A stretch of DNA of 64,000 nt from Tritonibacter litoralis (GTDB lineage: Bacteria; Pseudomonadota; Alphaproteobacteria; Rhodobacterales; Rhodobacteraceae): the NCBI RefSeq assembly GCF_009496005.1, contig NZ_WIBF01000002.1, forward strand, positions 151,503 through 215,502. Reading direction: 5' to 3'. This document shows positions 34,790 to 43,823 of this stretch, piece by piece. A model generated the notes under the pieces. It was not told where the DNA came from and searched no databases. It saw nothing but the letters and a program-made list of their open reading frames with translations. Made by a program: the position numbers and the translations under genes. Within the stretch, counting starts at the first letter, position 1; each line of letters starts with the position of its first letter.

Positions 34790-34827
34790 AAAAAGAGGCG
34801 GCTCCAAATTGGAACCGCCTCTTTTTT
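34790..34827. terminator. Bidirectional terminator between convergent genes
   Basis: A 17-bp stem with one mismatch (AAAAGAGGCGG...CCGCCTCTTTT) has A-runs and T-runs at its two ends, so it can terminate transcription from both sides. It lies 15 bp after the DUF2783 gene stop and backs up the dehydrogenase terminator. Confidence 0.85.
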
Positions 34828-34842
34828 GATTTCAGCTGAGGA

Positions 34843-35049
34843 CTAGGAGGAGACCGACGCCGGGTCCTTGGCCAGTTTCATCGCTGCGCTCAGCACATCA
34901 CTGTCGCCGATGTGATTGGCCAGGATCAGGATCAGCCGCGCATTCAAGGCTGCGCTTTCATCGTCTTGCAGCCCTTCATGGGTTGCAATCAGCTCTTCAT
35001 AGAATGCATCCGGGGCTGCGAGGTTCGGTTTCAGATTAAGATCAGACAT
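34843..35049 (-). CDS. DUF2783 small protein
   Basis: This is a 68-aa acidic helical protein. The pattern (a Leu-Ala-Pro-Asp-Ala-Phe-Tyr-Glu-Leu segment, then HEGLQDDESAALNARLILILANHIGD) fits DUF2783, whose genes usually follow FAD-dependent aromatic hydroxylases. Here its ATG is 3 bp after the hydroxylase stop, so the two are co-translated. An adjacent in-frame GTG is an alternative start. It has no signal peptide or membrane segment. A role as a small partner of the hydroxylase is inferred from conserved pairing, and no activity is known. Confidence 0.8.
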   Translation of the reverse strand: MSDLNLKPNLAAPDAFYEELIATHEGLQDDESAALNARLILILANHIGDSDVLSAAMKLAKDPASVSS

Positions 35050-35052
35050 CAC

Positions 35053-36669
35053 TTACCCTTTCGCACAGGCTGTTTTGAGCGCAGCTTCGAGCGCTGTTTG
35101 ATCATAGGTGCTCCAACGGGCCGCAACATGCTGGTCCGGTCGGATCAAATAGACGGCCGACTTCGCGGCTCCCAAATAGCGTTCGGCCAGATGTTTGTCT
35201 GTGCCGTTCAGCGCCAAGCGGGAAACAGCCACCCCATCCACATCCAGTTCATTCGGCGCGTCTGCATCGATTGTCAGCAGGGTGAAACCACCCCCCAATT
35301 TATCCAAGAGGAACCCATCCGCAACTGGCGCGTCCGGGCAAGGGCTGCCGACTCGGGTGCGGTTTGGACCACCTTCCAGCTTGTCCGCGCCATTCAGCGA
35401 AAGCCCGTCATAAGTACAAGGTAACGAAAGGCGTCCTGAATTCACAATTGAACGCGGAAATTCAACGTGTTCAGCTAATTCCAGTACAGCGTTACGGAAC
35501 ATATGGCTGGTCTTCGATTTAGGCGTGATGAAATCCGTCGACCGTGTGGAGTTCAGGATGTTTTCATCCGCCCCAAACGCACGTTCCTCGTGATAGCTGT
35601 CAATCAGCGCCTCGGGCGCATTGCCATCCAGTACCAGCCCCAGTTTCCAGCCCAGGTTGTCCACGTCCTGCATGCCGGAATTTGCCCCACGGGCGCCAAA
35701 AGGTGACACCTGATGTGCTGCGTCTCCGGCAAAGATCACCCGACCGTGACGGAACTCTTTCATCCGGCGACACTGGAAGGTGTAGATCGAAGACCAGACC
35801 ATCTCATACTCGGCATCGTTACCAAGCAGCGCATCCAGGCGTTTGCGGATGTTTTCTTCCTTCAGCTCTTCCTTCCGGTCTACATCCCAGCCGATTTGGA
35901 AATCCACACGCCAGACATCATCCGGCTGCTTATGCAACAGGGTCGAGGCACCAGCCTTGAAATAGGGTTCGAACCAGAACCAGCGCTCGGTCGGAAATTC
36001 GTTATTTTTCATCTTGATGTCGGCGATCAGGAAACTGTCCTCGAACACGCGACCTTCAAAATCAAGCCCCAGCATCGCCCGGGTGGGAGACGACGCACCA
36101 TCACACGCAACGACCCAGTCCGCTTCGATCTGATAGGGACCTTCTGGCGTCAGGATATCCAGAACCACATGATCGTCCTGAGAGGTGATCGCCTCAACCC
36201 GGTTCTTCCCACGAATATCTATCGGAGCCCCTTGGGCGACCTCAGCAACAATCTGATCGTGGATGAATTTTTCAAAATAAGGCTGCTGAAGGTTGATAAA
36301 GGCCGGATTGCGATGGCCATCTTCGGGCAGAAGGTTAAAGTCATAGATCTTGCGATCATCAAAGAAGACTTTGCCCAGGTTCCAAACGACGCCTTTGTCG
36401 ACCATAGGCTGGCCACAGCCGTAACGCTGCGCGATCTCCAGCGTGCGTTTGGCAAAACAGATGGCGCGGCTGCCCTGCCCCACCCCTTCGTGGTCATCGA
36501 GCACGACAACAGGCTTTCCCTGCCGTCCCAGGTCCAGTGCGGTCGCCAGACCAATTGGTCCTCCGCCGATCACCACAACCGGATGACGTACGACTTCGGT
36601 CGCGTCCTGATCAGCACGTCGGGCGTATGGATAAAGTTTGAAGGCAAGCGAATAGCGGTCCTGCAACAT
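35053..36669 (-). CDS. FAD-dependent aromatic-ring hydroxylase
   Basis: This is a 538-aa group A flavoprotein monooxygenase of the MhpA/PHBH-like family. It shows the FAD GxGxxG motif as VVVIGGGPIGLATALDLG at about 31-48, the DG motif near CDGASSPTR and the second FAD motif GDAAHQVSPFGARGANSGMQD. A C-terminal thioredoxin-like extension (about 430-538) is typical of phenol-hydroxylase-type members. It should insert a hydroxyl into a phenolic acid with NAD(P)H. It lies in the homogentisate cluster and is coupled to a DUF2783 gene, so hydroxylation of a phenylacetate derivative to homogentisate (for example 3-hydroxyphenylacetate 6-hydroxylation) is a reasonable guess. GGGAGGAG precedes the ATG. 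Confidence 0.85.
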   Translation of the reverse strand: MLQDRYSLAFKLYPYARRADQDATEVVRHPVVVIGGGPIGLATALDLGRQGKPVVVLDDHEGVGQGSRAICFAKRTLEIAQRYGCGQPMVDKGVVWNLGKVFFDDRKIYDFNLLPEDGHRNPAFINLQQPYFEKFIHDQIVAEVAQGAPIDIRGKNRVEAITSQDDHVVLDILTPEGPYQIEADWVVACDGASSPTRAMLGLDFEGRVFEDSFLIADIKMKNNEFPTERWFWFEPYFKAGASTLLHKQPDDVWRVDFQIGWDVDRKEELKEENIRKRLDALLGNDAEYEMVWSSIYTFQCRRMKEFRHGRVIFAGDAAHQVSPFGARGANSGMQDVDNLGWKLGLVLDGNAPEALIDSYHEERAFGADENILNSTRSTDFITPKSKTSHMFRNAVLELAEHVEFPRSIVNSGRLSLPCTYDGLSLNGADKLEGGPNRTRVGSPCPDAPVADGFLLDKLGGGFTLLTIDADAPNELDVDGVAVSRLALNGTDKHLAERYLGAAKSAVYLIRPDQHVAARWSTYDQTALEAALKTACAKG

Positions 36670-36752
36670 CGTGCGGCTCCTCCCACTGTTGGTGCGACGG
36701 GCGCTGTTTCAAGCGGTGCGCCCGTCGTGGTCCTGTGATGGAAATGCAGGGA

Positions 36753-37703
36753 TTAACCCTGCAGGTCTTCCCACATTTTCTGATCGCGCTCTGCGGTCCA
36801 GACGCGAGGCGTGTCGATGCCGCGCGCCTCGTCAAATGCACGGGCCACGTTGAACGGCAGGCAATGTTCATAGATCGCATAGTCTGCGAATTTCGGATCA
36901 CATTCCGCGCGCACCGCATCCCAGGCTTCTTTCAGCGAGCCGCCACGGGCCACGATCCGAGCCACCGGCTTGTAGGTGCTCTCGATAAAGTCGGCCGTGG
37001 CATCCAGCGCCTTGGCCACCATTTCTTCGCCCACCAGCGCATCACCACGCCCCGGCGCAATGGATTTCGGCTCAAATGCAGCGATATTCGCCAGCGTTTC
37101 TGGCCAATCCTGGAAGTGGCCGTCCCCACAATAGCATGCAGAGTGGTATTCCACGATATCGCCGGTAAACATAACCTCCTGATCCGGAACCCAGATCACG
37201 GCATCACCAGCGGTATGCGCCCGGCCCAGCTTCATGATGTCCACACGGCGCTTGCCGAGGTACACAGTCATGCTGTCGCTAAATGTCGTGGTCGGACGCG
37301 TCAGGCCGGGGATTTCCTCGTGACCTTGGAACAGGCGGGGGAAGCGGCCAAATTCGCTGTCCCTATCTTCCTGACCGCGCTCTTCTACCATGGCCGCAGC
37401 GGTATCCGACATGATGATCTCCCGCGCGCCATAAGCCGATGCGCCCAGAACACGCACCGCGTGATAGTGGGTGAGCACCAGATGGCTGATCGGCTTGTCG
37501 GTGACGGTGCGTACGCATTCAATAACCTTACGTGCCAGACGCGGGGTTGCCTGTGCTTCGACAATCATCACGCTGTCATCGCCAATGATCACGCCGGTAT
37601 TGGGATCGCCTTCCGCGGTAAAGGCATAAAGCCCTTCGCCGACCTGAGTGAAGCTAATTTTCTTTTCTTCCATGTCCCCTTGGGACGCAAATGCCTTTGC
37701 CAT
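36753..37703 (-). CDS. MBL-fold hydrolase-like protein with altered metal site
   Basis: This is a 316-aa metallo-beta-lactamase-fold protein embedded in the homogentisate cluster. Strand and motif order are kept, but the zinc motif HxHxDH reads HYHAVR at 79-84, so the aspartate and third histidine are missing. H163 (GRAHTAGD) and D182 (FTGD) remain, and the usual late histidine is an arginine (APGRG, R219). It can at most bind one metal in the normal way, or it uses other ligands. The gene lies between fahA (18 bp) and the FAD hydroxylase gene. The role is unknown; hydrolysis of a lactone or thioester tied to homogentisate formation is possible but unproven. Confidence 0.82.
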   Translation of the reverse strand: MAKAFASQGDMEEKKISFTQVGEGLYAFTAEGDPNTGVIIGDDSVMIVEAQATPRLARKVIECVRTVTDKPISHLVLTHYHAVRVLGASAYGAREIIMSDTAAAMVEERGQEDRDSEFGRFPRLFQGHEEIPGLTRPTTTFSDSMTVYLGKRRVDIMKLGRAHTAGDAVIWVPDQEVMFTGDIVEYHSACYCGDGHFQDWPETLANIAAFEPKSIAPGRGDALVGEEMVAKALDATADFIESTYKPVARIVARGGSLKEAWDAVRAECDPKFADYAIYEHCLPFNVARAFDEARGIDTPRVWTAERDQKMWEDLQG

Positions 37704-37721
37704 CTTGGTCTTCCCTATCTC

Positions 37722-38957
37722 TCATTTCGCCCAGTCGGGCAGATCGACTGCGGGCAGAACAGTGCCCGTACAATCGCCAAATCCAATGCGGTAGCCGTCG
37801 CCCTTGGCCGCGCCGCGCAAGGTCAAAGTGTCGCCGTCCTCCAGGAAGCTGCGACTTTCTCCGGTTTCCAGTGTCAGCGGCTCTTTGCCCCCCCAGCTCA
37901 GCTCCAGCAGGGAACCGCGGCTGTCTTTGGTGGCACCAGAGATGGTCCCAGACCCCAACAGGTCGCCGGTCCGCATGGAACAGCCCGACGTGGTGTGGTG
38001 ACACAGCTGCTGTGCGGCTGAGTAGTACATCTCATTGTAGTTGGTGCGCGCGATGATGCTCTCATCCTGCCCTTCGGGTTTCAGACCCACCTCCAGATCG
38101 ATGTCAAAAAGCATCGGCGTCTTTTCCTGAAGATAGGGCAGCAGCGGACGTTCACGTTCAGGCGTGGAGGTGCGGAACGGCGCCAGCGCCGCTTTGGTCA
38201 CAATCCAAGGGCTGATAGAGGTCGCCGTTGCCTTGGCCTGGAACGGGCCCAAAGGTTGATACTCCCAGGCCTGAATGTCGCGCGCCGACCAGTCGTTCAG
38301 CAACACATACCCAAAGATCATATCATCGGCTTCTTCCACCGACACCATGCCATCAGACGGCGTGCCCACAATGGCACCCATCTCCAGCTCCAGATCGAAG
38401 CGGGCACATGTCCCAAAGCGCGGCAGTTCGTCATTCGGCCCCTTGAGCTGCCCCCAGGGGCGCACCACATCCGTGCCTGACACAACAACCGAAGACGCCC
38501 GGCCGTTATACCCAATCGGAATAGACAGCCAGTTCGGTGGCAACGCGTTCTCTGCCCCCCGGAACATGGTTCCGACGTTCACAGCATGGTTCTTACCCGC
38601 GTAAAAGTCAGTATACTCCGCCACATCAAAGGGCATCAGCATCTTGGCGCCTGCCTGTTTGACCAGATGCGGTTCAACCTTGCTGCGGAAGGCTTCATCC
38701 GACAACAATTCGGTCAAACGGCTGCGCAAAGCCCCCCAAACCGCCTGACCTGCGCCCATGACCGCATTCCAGGAAGGGCGGCCAAACAATGCAGCATCCA
38801 AACCATGATCGACCTTGGCCACATCCAGGATCATATCACCAATGGCCACGCCCATACGCGCGCCCTGCCCCGCATCAAAGACCCCATAAGGCAGGTTTTG
38901 GATCGGAAAATCAGTATCCCCGTTCGCGGTTTCGACCCACGATCTCACCTCTGACAT
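37722..38957 (-). CDS. fahA: FahA, fumarylacetoacetase
   Basis: This is a 411-aa enzyme that hydrolyses fumarylacetoacetate to fumarate and acetoacetate, the last step of the homogentisate pathway. Family marks include FPIQNLPYGVF at the N-terminus, the DFYAGKNHAVNVGTMFRG stretch, FDLELEMGAIVG with the metal-binding acidic residues, the LLNDWSARDIQAWEYQPLGPF segment and GSGTISGA near the C-terminus. The start at 38957 is chosen because the conserved region follows soon after and AAGGGA lies upstream; the longer frame (from 39026) is not conserved. It follows hmgA by 85 bp. Confidence 0.95.
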   Translation of the reverse strand: MSEVRSWVETANGDTDFPIQNLPYGVFDAGQGARMGVAIGDMILDVAKVDHGLDAALFGRPSWNAVMGAGQAVWGALRSRLTELLSDEAFRSKVEPHLVKQAGAKMLMPFDVAEYTDFYAGKNHAVNVGTMFRGAENALPPNWLSIPIGYNGRASSVVVSGTDVVRPWGQLKGPNDELPRFGTCARFDLELEMGAIVGTPSDGMVSVEEADDMIFGYVLLNDWSARDIQAWEYQPLGPFQAKATATSISPWIVTKAALAPFRTSTPERERPLLPYLQEKTPMLFDIDLEVGLKPEGQDESIIARTNYNEMYYSAAQQLCHHTTSGCSMRTGDLLGSGTISGATKDSRGSLLELSWGGKEPLTLETGESRSFLEDGDTLTLRGAAKGDGYRIGFGDCTGTVLPAVDLPDWAK

Positions 38958-39042
38958 TTTACGCATTTCCCTTGTCTGGTGTTCGGATTTTTTCACAAAG
39001 TTCTTCGGGCGTACGCCACAGCCCACGCCCGCAAGGCCGATT

Positions 39043-40395
39043 TCACTTTAGCCCCGGTGTTCCGTCGAATTTCTTCTCAAGACTGTCCCAGCAGTCGATG
39101 TAATTGTCCTGCAGCGGCGCCTCATTGGCGGCAAAGGACGTCAGGTGCTGCGGGAAACGGGTCTCGAACATAAAGGACATTGTGTTGTCCAACTTGTCCG
39201 GACCGAGGTTCGAATTCGACGCCCCTTCAAAGGCATCCTTGTCCGGACCATGGGGCAGCATCATGTTATGGAGTGACATCCCCCCCGGCACAAACCCATC
39301 GGGTTTGGCGTCATAGACCCCGTAAATATTGCCCATCAGCTCGGACATAATATTCTTGTGGTACCATGGGGGGCGGAAGGTGTTTTCTGCCACCATCCAG
39401 CGCTCACGGAACAGGACAAAGTCGATATTTGCCGTGCCCGGGCTGCCTGAAGGCGCGGTGAGCACCGTAAAGATCGACGGATCCGGGTGGTCGAACAAGA
39501 TCGCCCCAACCGGACAATAGGCACGCAGATCGTATTTGTAAGGCGCGTAGTTCCCGTGCCAGGCCACAACATCCAGCGGCGATTGTCCAACAGTGGTTTC
39601 ATGGAATTGCCCGCACCATTTGATGGTGATCTTGCTCTCCACTTCGCGATCCTCAAACGCCGCCACAGGCGCTTTGAAGTCACGCGGGTTGGCCATCGCG
39701 TTGGCCCCAATCGGGCCGCGGGCTGGCAGTTCGAATTTCTGTCCGTAGTTCTCGCAGACGAACCCACGACAAGGCCCATCCAACACCTCGACGCGATAGA
39801 CCAGACCGCGTGGCAGAATGGCAATTTCCTTGGGTTCAAGATCAATCACACCCAGTTCTGTGCAAAAGCGCAGTCGCCCTTCCTGTGGTACAACCAACAG
39901 CTCGGAGTCGGCAGAAAAGAAATACGCGTCCACCATGCTCTCAGTCACCAGATAGACATGGCTGGCCATGCCGACCTGAGTATTCACATCCCCCGCCGTC
40001 GTCATGGTGCGCATGCCTGTAATCCAGTTTAGCGGCGTGTCGCTGTGTTCAATCGGACCCCAGCGATATTGACCAAGGCTCACCGCATCATTGACTGTAG
40101 GGGCAGACCGCCAAAACGGCATGTCCACACGTGTGTAACGCGCAGAATGTTTTACGCTGGGGCGAATACGATAGGTCCAGGTACGCTCAGGCGGGTGAAC
40201 GGTAAAGGCCGTACCCGACAGCTGTTCGCCATATAGGCCATAATTGCATTTTTGCGGGCTGTTCATCCCCTGCGGCAAAGCATCCGGAAGCGCCTCTGTT
40301 TCAAAGTCATTGGCGAACCCTGGCATATACCCCTCATGCGGCCCTGGAATGCTTGGGGCGCGGGTCAAACCGCTGATCTTCGTGGCTTCAGTCAT
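39043..40395 (-). CDS. hmgA: HmgA, homogentisate 1,2-dioxygenase
   Basis: This is a 450-aa cupin-fold Fe(II) dioxygenase that opens the ring of homogentisate to maleylacetoacetate. Clear family segments are the start [54 protein letters not shown]-like [13 protein letters not shown], the [14 protein letters not shown] run and [13 protein letters not shown] near the iron-binding His-Glu-His set. A strong GAGGAGG ribosome site precedes the ATG. It heads the leftward hmg operon behind a promoter with tandem operators. Length is normal. Confidence 0.97.
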   Translation of the reverse strand: MTEATKISGLTRAPSIPGPHEGYMPGFANDFETEALPDALPQGMNSPQKCNYGLYGEQLSGTAFTVHPPERTWTYRIRPSVKHSARYTRVDMPFWRSAPTVNDAVSLGQYRWGPIEHSDTPLNWITGMRTMTTAGDVNTQVGMASHVYLVTESMVDAYFFSADSELLVVPQEGRLRFCTELGVIDLEPKEIAILPRGLVYRVEVLDGPCRGFVCENYGQKFELPARGPIGANAMANPRDFKAPVAAFEDREVESKITIKWCGQFHETTVGQSPLDVVAWHGNYAPYKYDLRAYCPVGAILFDHPDPSIFTVLTAPSGSPGTANIDFVLFRERWMVAENTFRPPWYHKNIMSELMGNIYGVYDAKPDGFVPGGMSLHNMMLPHGPDKDAFEGASNSNLGPDKLDNTMSFMFETRFPQHLTSFAANEAPLQDNYIDCWDSLEKKFDGTPGLK

Positions 40396-40441
40396 CCATT
40401 CCTCCTCGGCACTGGCATGCTCAAGTTACGCTTTCTTGACA

Positions 40442-40495
40442 AATATTCATTGCGCATGCAACAAAGTCAATCAAATTCATTGCGCTTGCAACAAA
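40442..40495 (-). promoter_or_regulatory. hmg promoter with two tandem operator copies
   Basis: On the minus strand TTGACT (40465-40470) and AATATT (40442-40447) are 17 bp apart. Two copies of a 21-bp element (40445-40465 and 40475-40495, one base different, 30-bp period) carry the core TTGCGC(A/T)TGCAA; one sits in the promoter spacer and one just upstream of the -35. This suits a dimeric repressor such as a MarR-family hmg regulator, but no such gene is adjacent. Confidence 0.72.
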
Positions 40496-40649
40496 AATAA
40501 CTAAGTCACTAAAGGAATGGGAATTTTTTCGATCTCACGATGGACGCGCGCCTTTTGATGTTCACAGCTCGATGAATTTTCCAAGCCTCCGCACTGTCTA
40601 TTACCGGATCTGATTCCTCACCAAACACGGCTATTCTCAAGGGATAAAA

Positions 40650-41267
40650 ATGATAGAATTGCATGATTATTGGCGATCTACTGCCAGCTATCGCGTGCGC
40701 ATTGCGCTTGGGCTAGCGAAGCTCGAATGGGAGAGCCTTCCTGTGGATCTGGTCGCAGGTGCTCAAACGCGCGTTGAGCATCTTGCGCGAAACCCGCAAG
40801 GTTTGGTCCCCGTTTTGAACATTGATGGGCACCTACTAACCCAATCCCTTGCGATTGTAGAATACCTGAACGAAACGCGCGGCTTGGGCCTTCTACCCGG
40901 CGATGCCATTGATCGCGCGCGCGTTCGGGCCTTGTCCCATGCCATTGCAATGGAAATCCACCCCATCTGCAATCTCCGCGTCGCCAAATTCGCTACGTCC
41001 CAAAGCGAAAAAATCACGATGCAAATCTGGATGCAGACCTTCATTCGCCCCGGTCTGGAAGCATTTGAAGAAATGCTGGACGGCGGGTCCTATTGTTTTG
41101 GCGATAGCGTCTCGTTGGCCGATGTCTGCCTACTGCCTCAGATCTTTAACGCAGACCGTTGGGGCGTGGACCTTACCAACATGCCAAAGATTCGCAGGGT
41201 CGCGTCACATCTGAACCAAATCGACGCTTTCCTACAGGCTCACCCCGACAAGACCCTCAAATCATAA
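40650..41267 (+). CDS. maiA: MaiA, maleylacetoacetate isomerase (zeta-class GST fold)
   Basis: This is a 205-aa glutathione-dependent isomerase converting maleylacetoacetate to fumarylacetoacetate, between HmgA and FahA. The zeta-GST start is visible: YWRSTASYRVRIAL with the serine-rich glutathione site, then NPQGLVPVL and LTQSLAIVEYL. AAGGGA precedes the ATG. It is divergent from hmgA across the tandem-operator promoter region, so both sides may respond to the same regulator. Length is normal for the family. Confidence 0.95.
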   Translation: MIELHDYWRSTASYRVRIALGLAKLEWESLPVDLVAGAQTRVEHLARNPQGLVPVLNIDGHLLTQSLAIVEYLNETRGLGLLPGDAIDRARVRALSHAIAMEIHPICNLRVAKFATSQSEKITMQIWMQTFIRPGLEAFEEMLDGGSYCFGDSVSLADVCLLPQIFNADRWGVDLTNMPKIRRVASHLNQIDAFLQAHPDKTLKS

Positions 41268-41296
41268 AACTCAAAGATTTTGAAAATTCACCTCAG

Positions 41297-41313
41297 GGTT
41301 CACATATTGAACC
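41297..41313. promoter_or_regulatory. IclR-type operator ahead of the second IclR gene
   Basis: GGTTCACATATTGAACC is a 6-5-6 perfect palindrome, extendable to 25 bp with one mismatch. It lies 73 bp before the GTG start of the IclR gene. The same element occurs inverted (16/17) in front of the aldehyde dehydrogenase gene at 33.2 kb. Confidence 0.78.
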
Positions 41314-41386
41314 TTGAGTATCATTTTTATTGAAAACACGCCTTCGGTTTGCCAGCAAAGAAAGCAGGAAGCCAAAGGAGCGTCGT

Positions 41387-42172
41387 GTGGGCACCATTAC
41401 CAAAGCACTGCAATTGCTGGATGCGTTCTCGCGACAGCGCCCGGAGATCGGATTGACCGAGTTCGTGCAGATTGCGCAGCGCGACAAGGCCACATTGCAT
41501 CGCCACCTGAGCGAACTGACTGAGAATGGATTTCTCGAACAGAACCCGGTGACACGTGCCTACCGTTTGGGTCCCGCAATTCTGCGCCTTTCCGGGGTGC
41601 GCGAGGTGACCCATCCCATGCGTTCTATCCTTTCGCCAATTGTGGCTGATCTGTCCGAACAAACCGGAGAGCTGGCCCATGCCTCACTCCTGCAAGGGAG
41701 TGTTTTGTCGGCGGTATGCCATACTGATACCAAGCAGCACCGCACCCGCGTTCAGTTTGACGAAGCAGAGATCTTGCCATTGCATGCCACTTCATCGGGG
41801 TTGTGTGTGCTTGCATTCTCAGACCCCGGATTTTCCCGTGCGCAGCTCGAAGAGCCGCTTGTGGCATATACCAATGCAACCCTCACTGATCCCGATGCGA
41901 TCAAACAACGCCTATCTAAGATCCGCGAGCTTGGCTATTGCCTGACAGAAAAAGGATATGACGAAGACGTCACCTCCCTCGCGGTTCCCCTGTTTGGCGC
42001 AGAAAGCAAAGTGATTGGCGCATTTGCAGTCGCCTTTCCCAGCCTGCGCGACAGCGACACTAAACGGACCCAAATCAAAACAACTCTCATGACCCTGGCG
42101 GCAAGAGCAACCGAACGAACTGGTGGCAGCCTACCCGGGCTTTACGCAGACAAATGGCACCAAGACGCCTGA
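41387..42172 (+). CDS. IclR-family transcriptional regulator
   Basis: This is a 261-aa regulator with a winged helix (TITKALQLLDAFSRQRPEIGLTEF, then RDKATLHRHLSELTENGFLEQ) and a C-terminal effector domain. A GTG start is chosen because GGAG ends 6 nt before it and the conserved TITKALQLLD helix follows at once; an in-frame TTG at 41330 has no support. It is followed by the aminotransferase gene 16 bp later, so the two form one operon behind the palindrome at 41297. It probably autoregulates and controls both this operon and the aldehyde dehydrogenase at 33.2 kb. The effector is unknown. Confidence 0.88.
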   Translation: MGTITKALQLLDAFSRQRPEIGLTEFVQIAQRDKATLHRHLSELTENGFLEQNPVTRAYRLGPAILRLSGVREVTHPMRSILSPIVADLSEQTGELAHASLLQGSVLSAVCHTDTKQHRTRVQFDEAEILPLHATSSGLCVLAFSDPGFSRAQLEEPLVAYTNATLTDPDAIKQRLSKIRELGYCLTEKGYDEDVTSLAVPLFGAESKVIGAFAVAFPSLRDSDTKRTQIKTTLMTLAARATERTGGSLPGLYADKWHQDA

Positions 42173-42188
42173 AAGAAGGACTTTGCAC

Positions 42189-43541
42189 ATGACCGATTCA
42201 AACTTCCTCAAAGAGCGCAACGCCAAAGATATCTGGCATCCGATGGCCCACCCCGCGGACTCCATCGCGAACCCGCCCGAAATCATCACCAAGGGTGAAG
42301 GCGTGACCATCACGGATGTTGACGGCCGTACCGTTGTGGACGCCGTTGGCGGTCTTTGGAATGTGAACCTGGGTTATTCATGCCAGCCTGTAAAAGACGC
42401 AATCGCTGCCCAGCTGCAAGCCTTGCCCTATTATTCTATTTTCCGTGGCACCACCAACGACCAGGTCATCGAACTGGGCGCGATGTTGGCAGACTTCTTT
42501 AAAGAAGACGGCCTGACCCGCGCCTTTTACACCTCTGGCGGTTCGGATTCCGTCGAAGTGTCACTGCGTCTGGCGCGCCAATACCACAAGATCCGCGGCG
42601 AAGGCGGACGGGTGAAATTCCTCTCTCTGAAAAAGGGCTACCACGGCACCCATACATTGGGCGCATCGGTCAATGGCAATGCCAATTTCCGCACCCAATA
42701 CGAGCCGCTGATGCCGGGCTGCTACCACATCCCGGCCCCTTACACCTATCGCAACCCTTTCAATGAAACTGATCCGGAAAAACTGGCGCAGCTGTGTCTG
42801 GCGGCGATGGAGGACGAGATCAAGTTCCAGGGTGCAGAAACAATTGCCGGTATGATCATGGAACCGGTTCTGGGCGCAGGCGGCGTTATCCCGCCGCACA
42901 AGCGTTTTATGCCTGGCGTGCGGGCGCTGTGTGACAAATACGGAATCCTCTTGATCGCAGACGAGGTTATCACCGCCTACGGCCGCACCGGCAGCTGGTC
43001 CGGTTCCCGCCATTGGGGCGTGAAACCCGACATGATGTGTACCGCAAAAGCAATCACCAACGGCTATTTCCCCTTTGGTGCGGTCATGATCAACGACAAG
43101 GTCGCGGACGTGTTTGAAAACGACAAAACCGGCAAAGGTGCGATCGGGTCTGGATACACATATTCCGGTCATCCGGTTGGTGCAGCGGCGGCGATTGCCT
43201 GCCTCAAGGAAACCCAGCGCCTGAACGTCAAAGACAATGCTGCAGCGCGCGGTGCTGAACTGTTTGCTGGGGTTCAAAAGCTCCAAGAGAGCCACGAACT
43301 GATCGGTGATATACGCGGCGGAGAAGGTCTGATGATCGCGCTGGAAATCGTATCAGACCGGGCAACCAAAGCCCCGGGCGCTAAACCGACGATGGCAACG
43401 ATCCAAAAAACTGCCTACGAAACGGGCGCGATGGTTCGGGTCTCTGGCAACAACATCATCTTGTCGCCGCCGCTGATCGTGTCCTCAGAAGATGTGAACA
43501 CAATTTTGACAGCGCTTGATGCAGGCCTTTCAGCAGCTTAA
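42189..43541 (+). CDS. Class III omega-aminotransferase
   Basis: This is a 450-aa fold-type I PLP aminotransferase. The PLP lysine is K287 in MCTAKAITNGYFP. Cofactor contacts are SGGSDSVE and YHGTH, and the aspartate lies in LLIADEVITAYGRTG. The DIWHPMAHPAD start and VVDAVGGLWNVNLGY are typical of pyruvate-linked omega-amino-acid or polyamine transaminases. AAGGA precedes the ATG. Together with the co-regulated aldehyde dehydrogenase, it suggests conversion of a primary amine or omega-amino acid to an aldehyde and then an acid. The specific amine (taurine, putrescine and beta-alanine are all seen in this family) is not readable. Confidence 0.87.
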   Translation: MTDSNFLKERNAKDIWHPMAHPADSIANPPEIITKGEGVTITDVDGRTVVDAVGGLWNVNLGYSCQPVKDAIAAQLQALPYYSIFRGTTNDQVIELGAMLADFFKEDGLTRAFYTSGGSDSVEVSLRLARQYHKIRGEGGRVKFLSLKKGYHGTHTLGASVNGNANFRTQYEPLMPGCYHIPAPYTYRNPFNETDPEKLAQLCLAAMEDEIKFQGAETIAGMIMEPVLGAGGVIPPHKRFMPGVRALCDKYGILLIADEVITAYGRTGSWSGSRHWGVKPDMMCTAKAITNGYFPFGAVMINDKVADVFENDKTGKGAIGSGYTYSGHPVGAAAAIACLKETQRLNVKDNAAARGAELFAGVQKLQESHELIGDIRGGEGLMIALEIVSDRATKAPGAKPTMATIQKTAYETGAMVRVSGNNIILSPPLIVSSEDVNTILTALDAGLSAA

Positions 43542-43552
43542 GCGCTTATAGG

Positions 43553-43591
43553 AAAAAAGAAAAAGGTTCTGCCCCATCCTGAGGCAGAACC
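43553..43591. terminator. Terminator hairpin after the aminotransferase gene
   Basis: GGTTCTGCC and GGCAGAACC form a perfect 9-bp stem. On the minus strand the stem is followed by a T-rich run (TTTTTCTTTTTT), so it terminates leftward transcription from the LysR side best; for the aminotransferase it is a stem without a U-tract. The 232 bp between it and the LysR gene show no gene. Confidence 0.7.
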
Positions 43592-43823
43592 ACCAAGGCT
43601 CGACAACGCGGCTCAGCTGTCTCTCACCGGCAATTTCTGCGATTACTTGTCGTCTTGTGTGCCGTTTGTATTGGCCGCACGTATGCGGCAGGCCCAGCAA
43701 AGATCACACAATTGGCGCCTATCGATCATGAAGGCCATCCAAACGACTGTGACGCGCGCCTTCGCACCAGACCCCAATGAGTTGGTTAGTGCGAAAAGCA
43801 AGAATTGACACAAACAGCAGTTG

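Noticed and set aside
36735-38021. 428-codon plus-strand frame across the MBL and fahA genes
   Set aside because: Antisense shadow due to high-GC codon bias.
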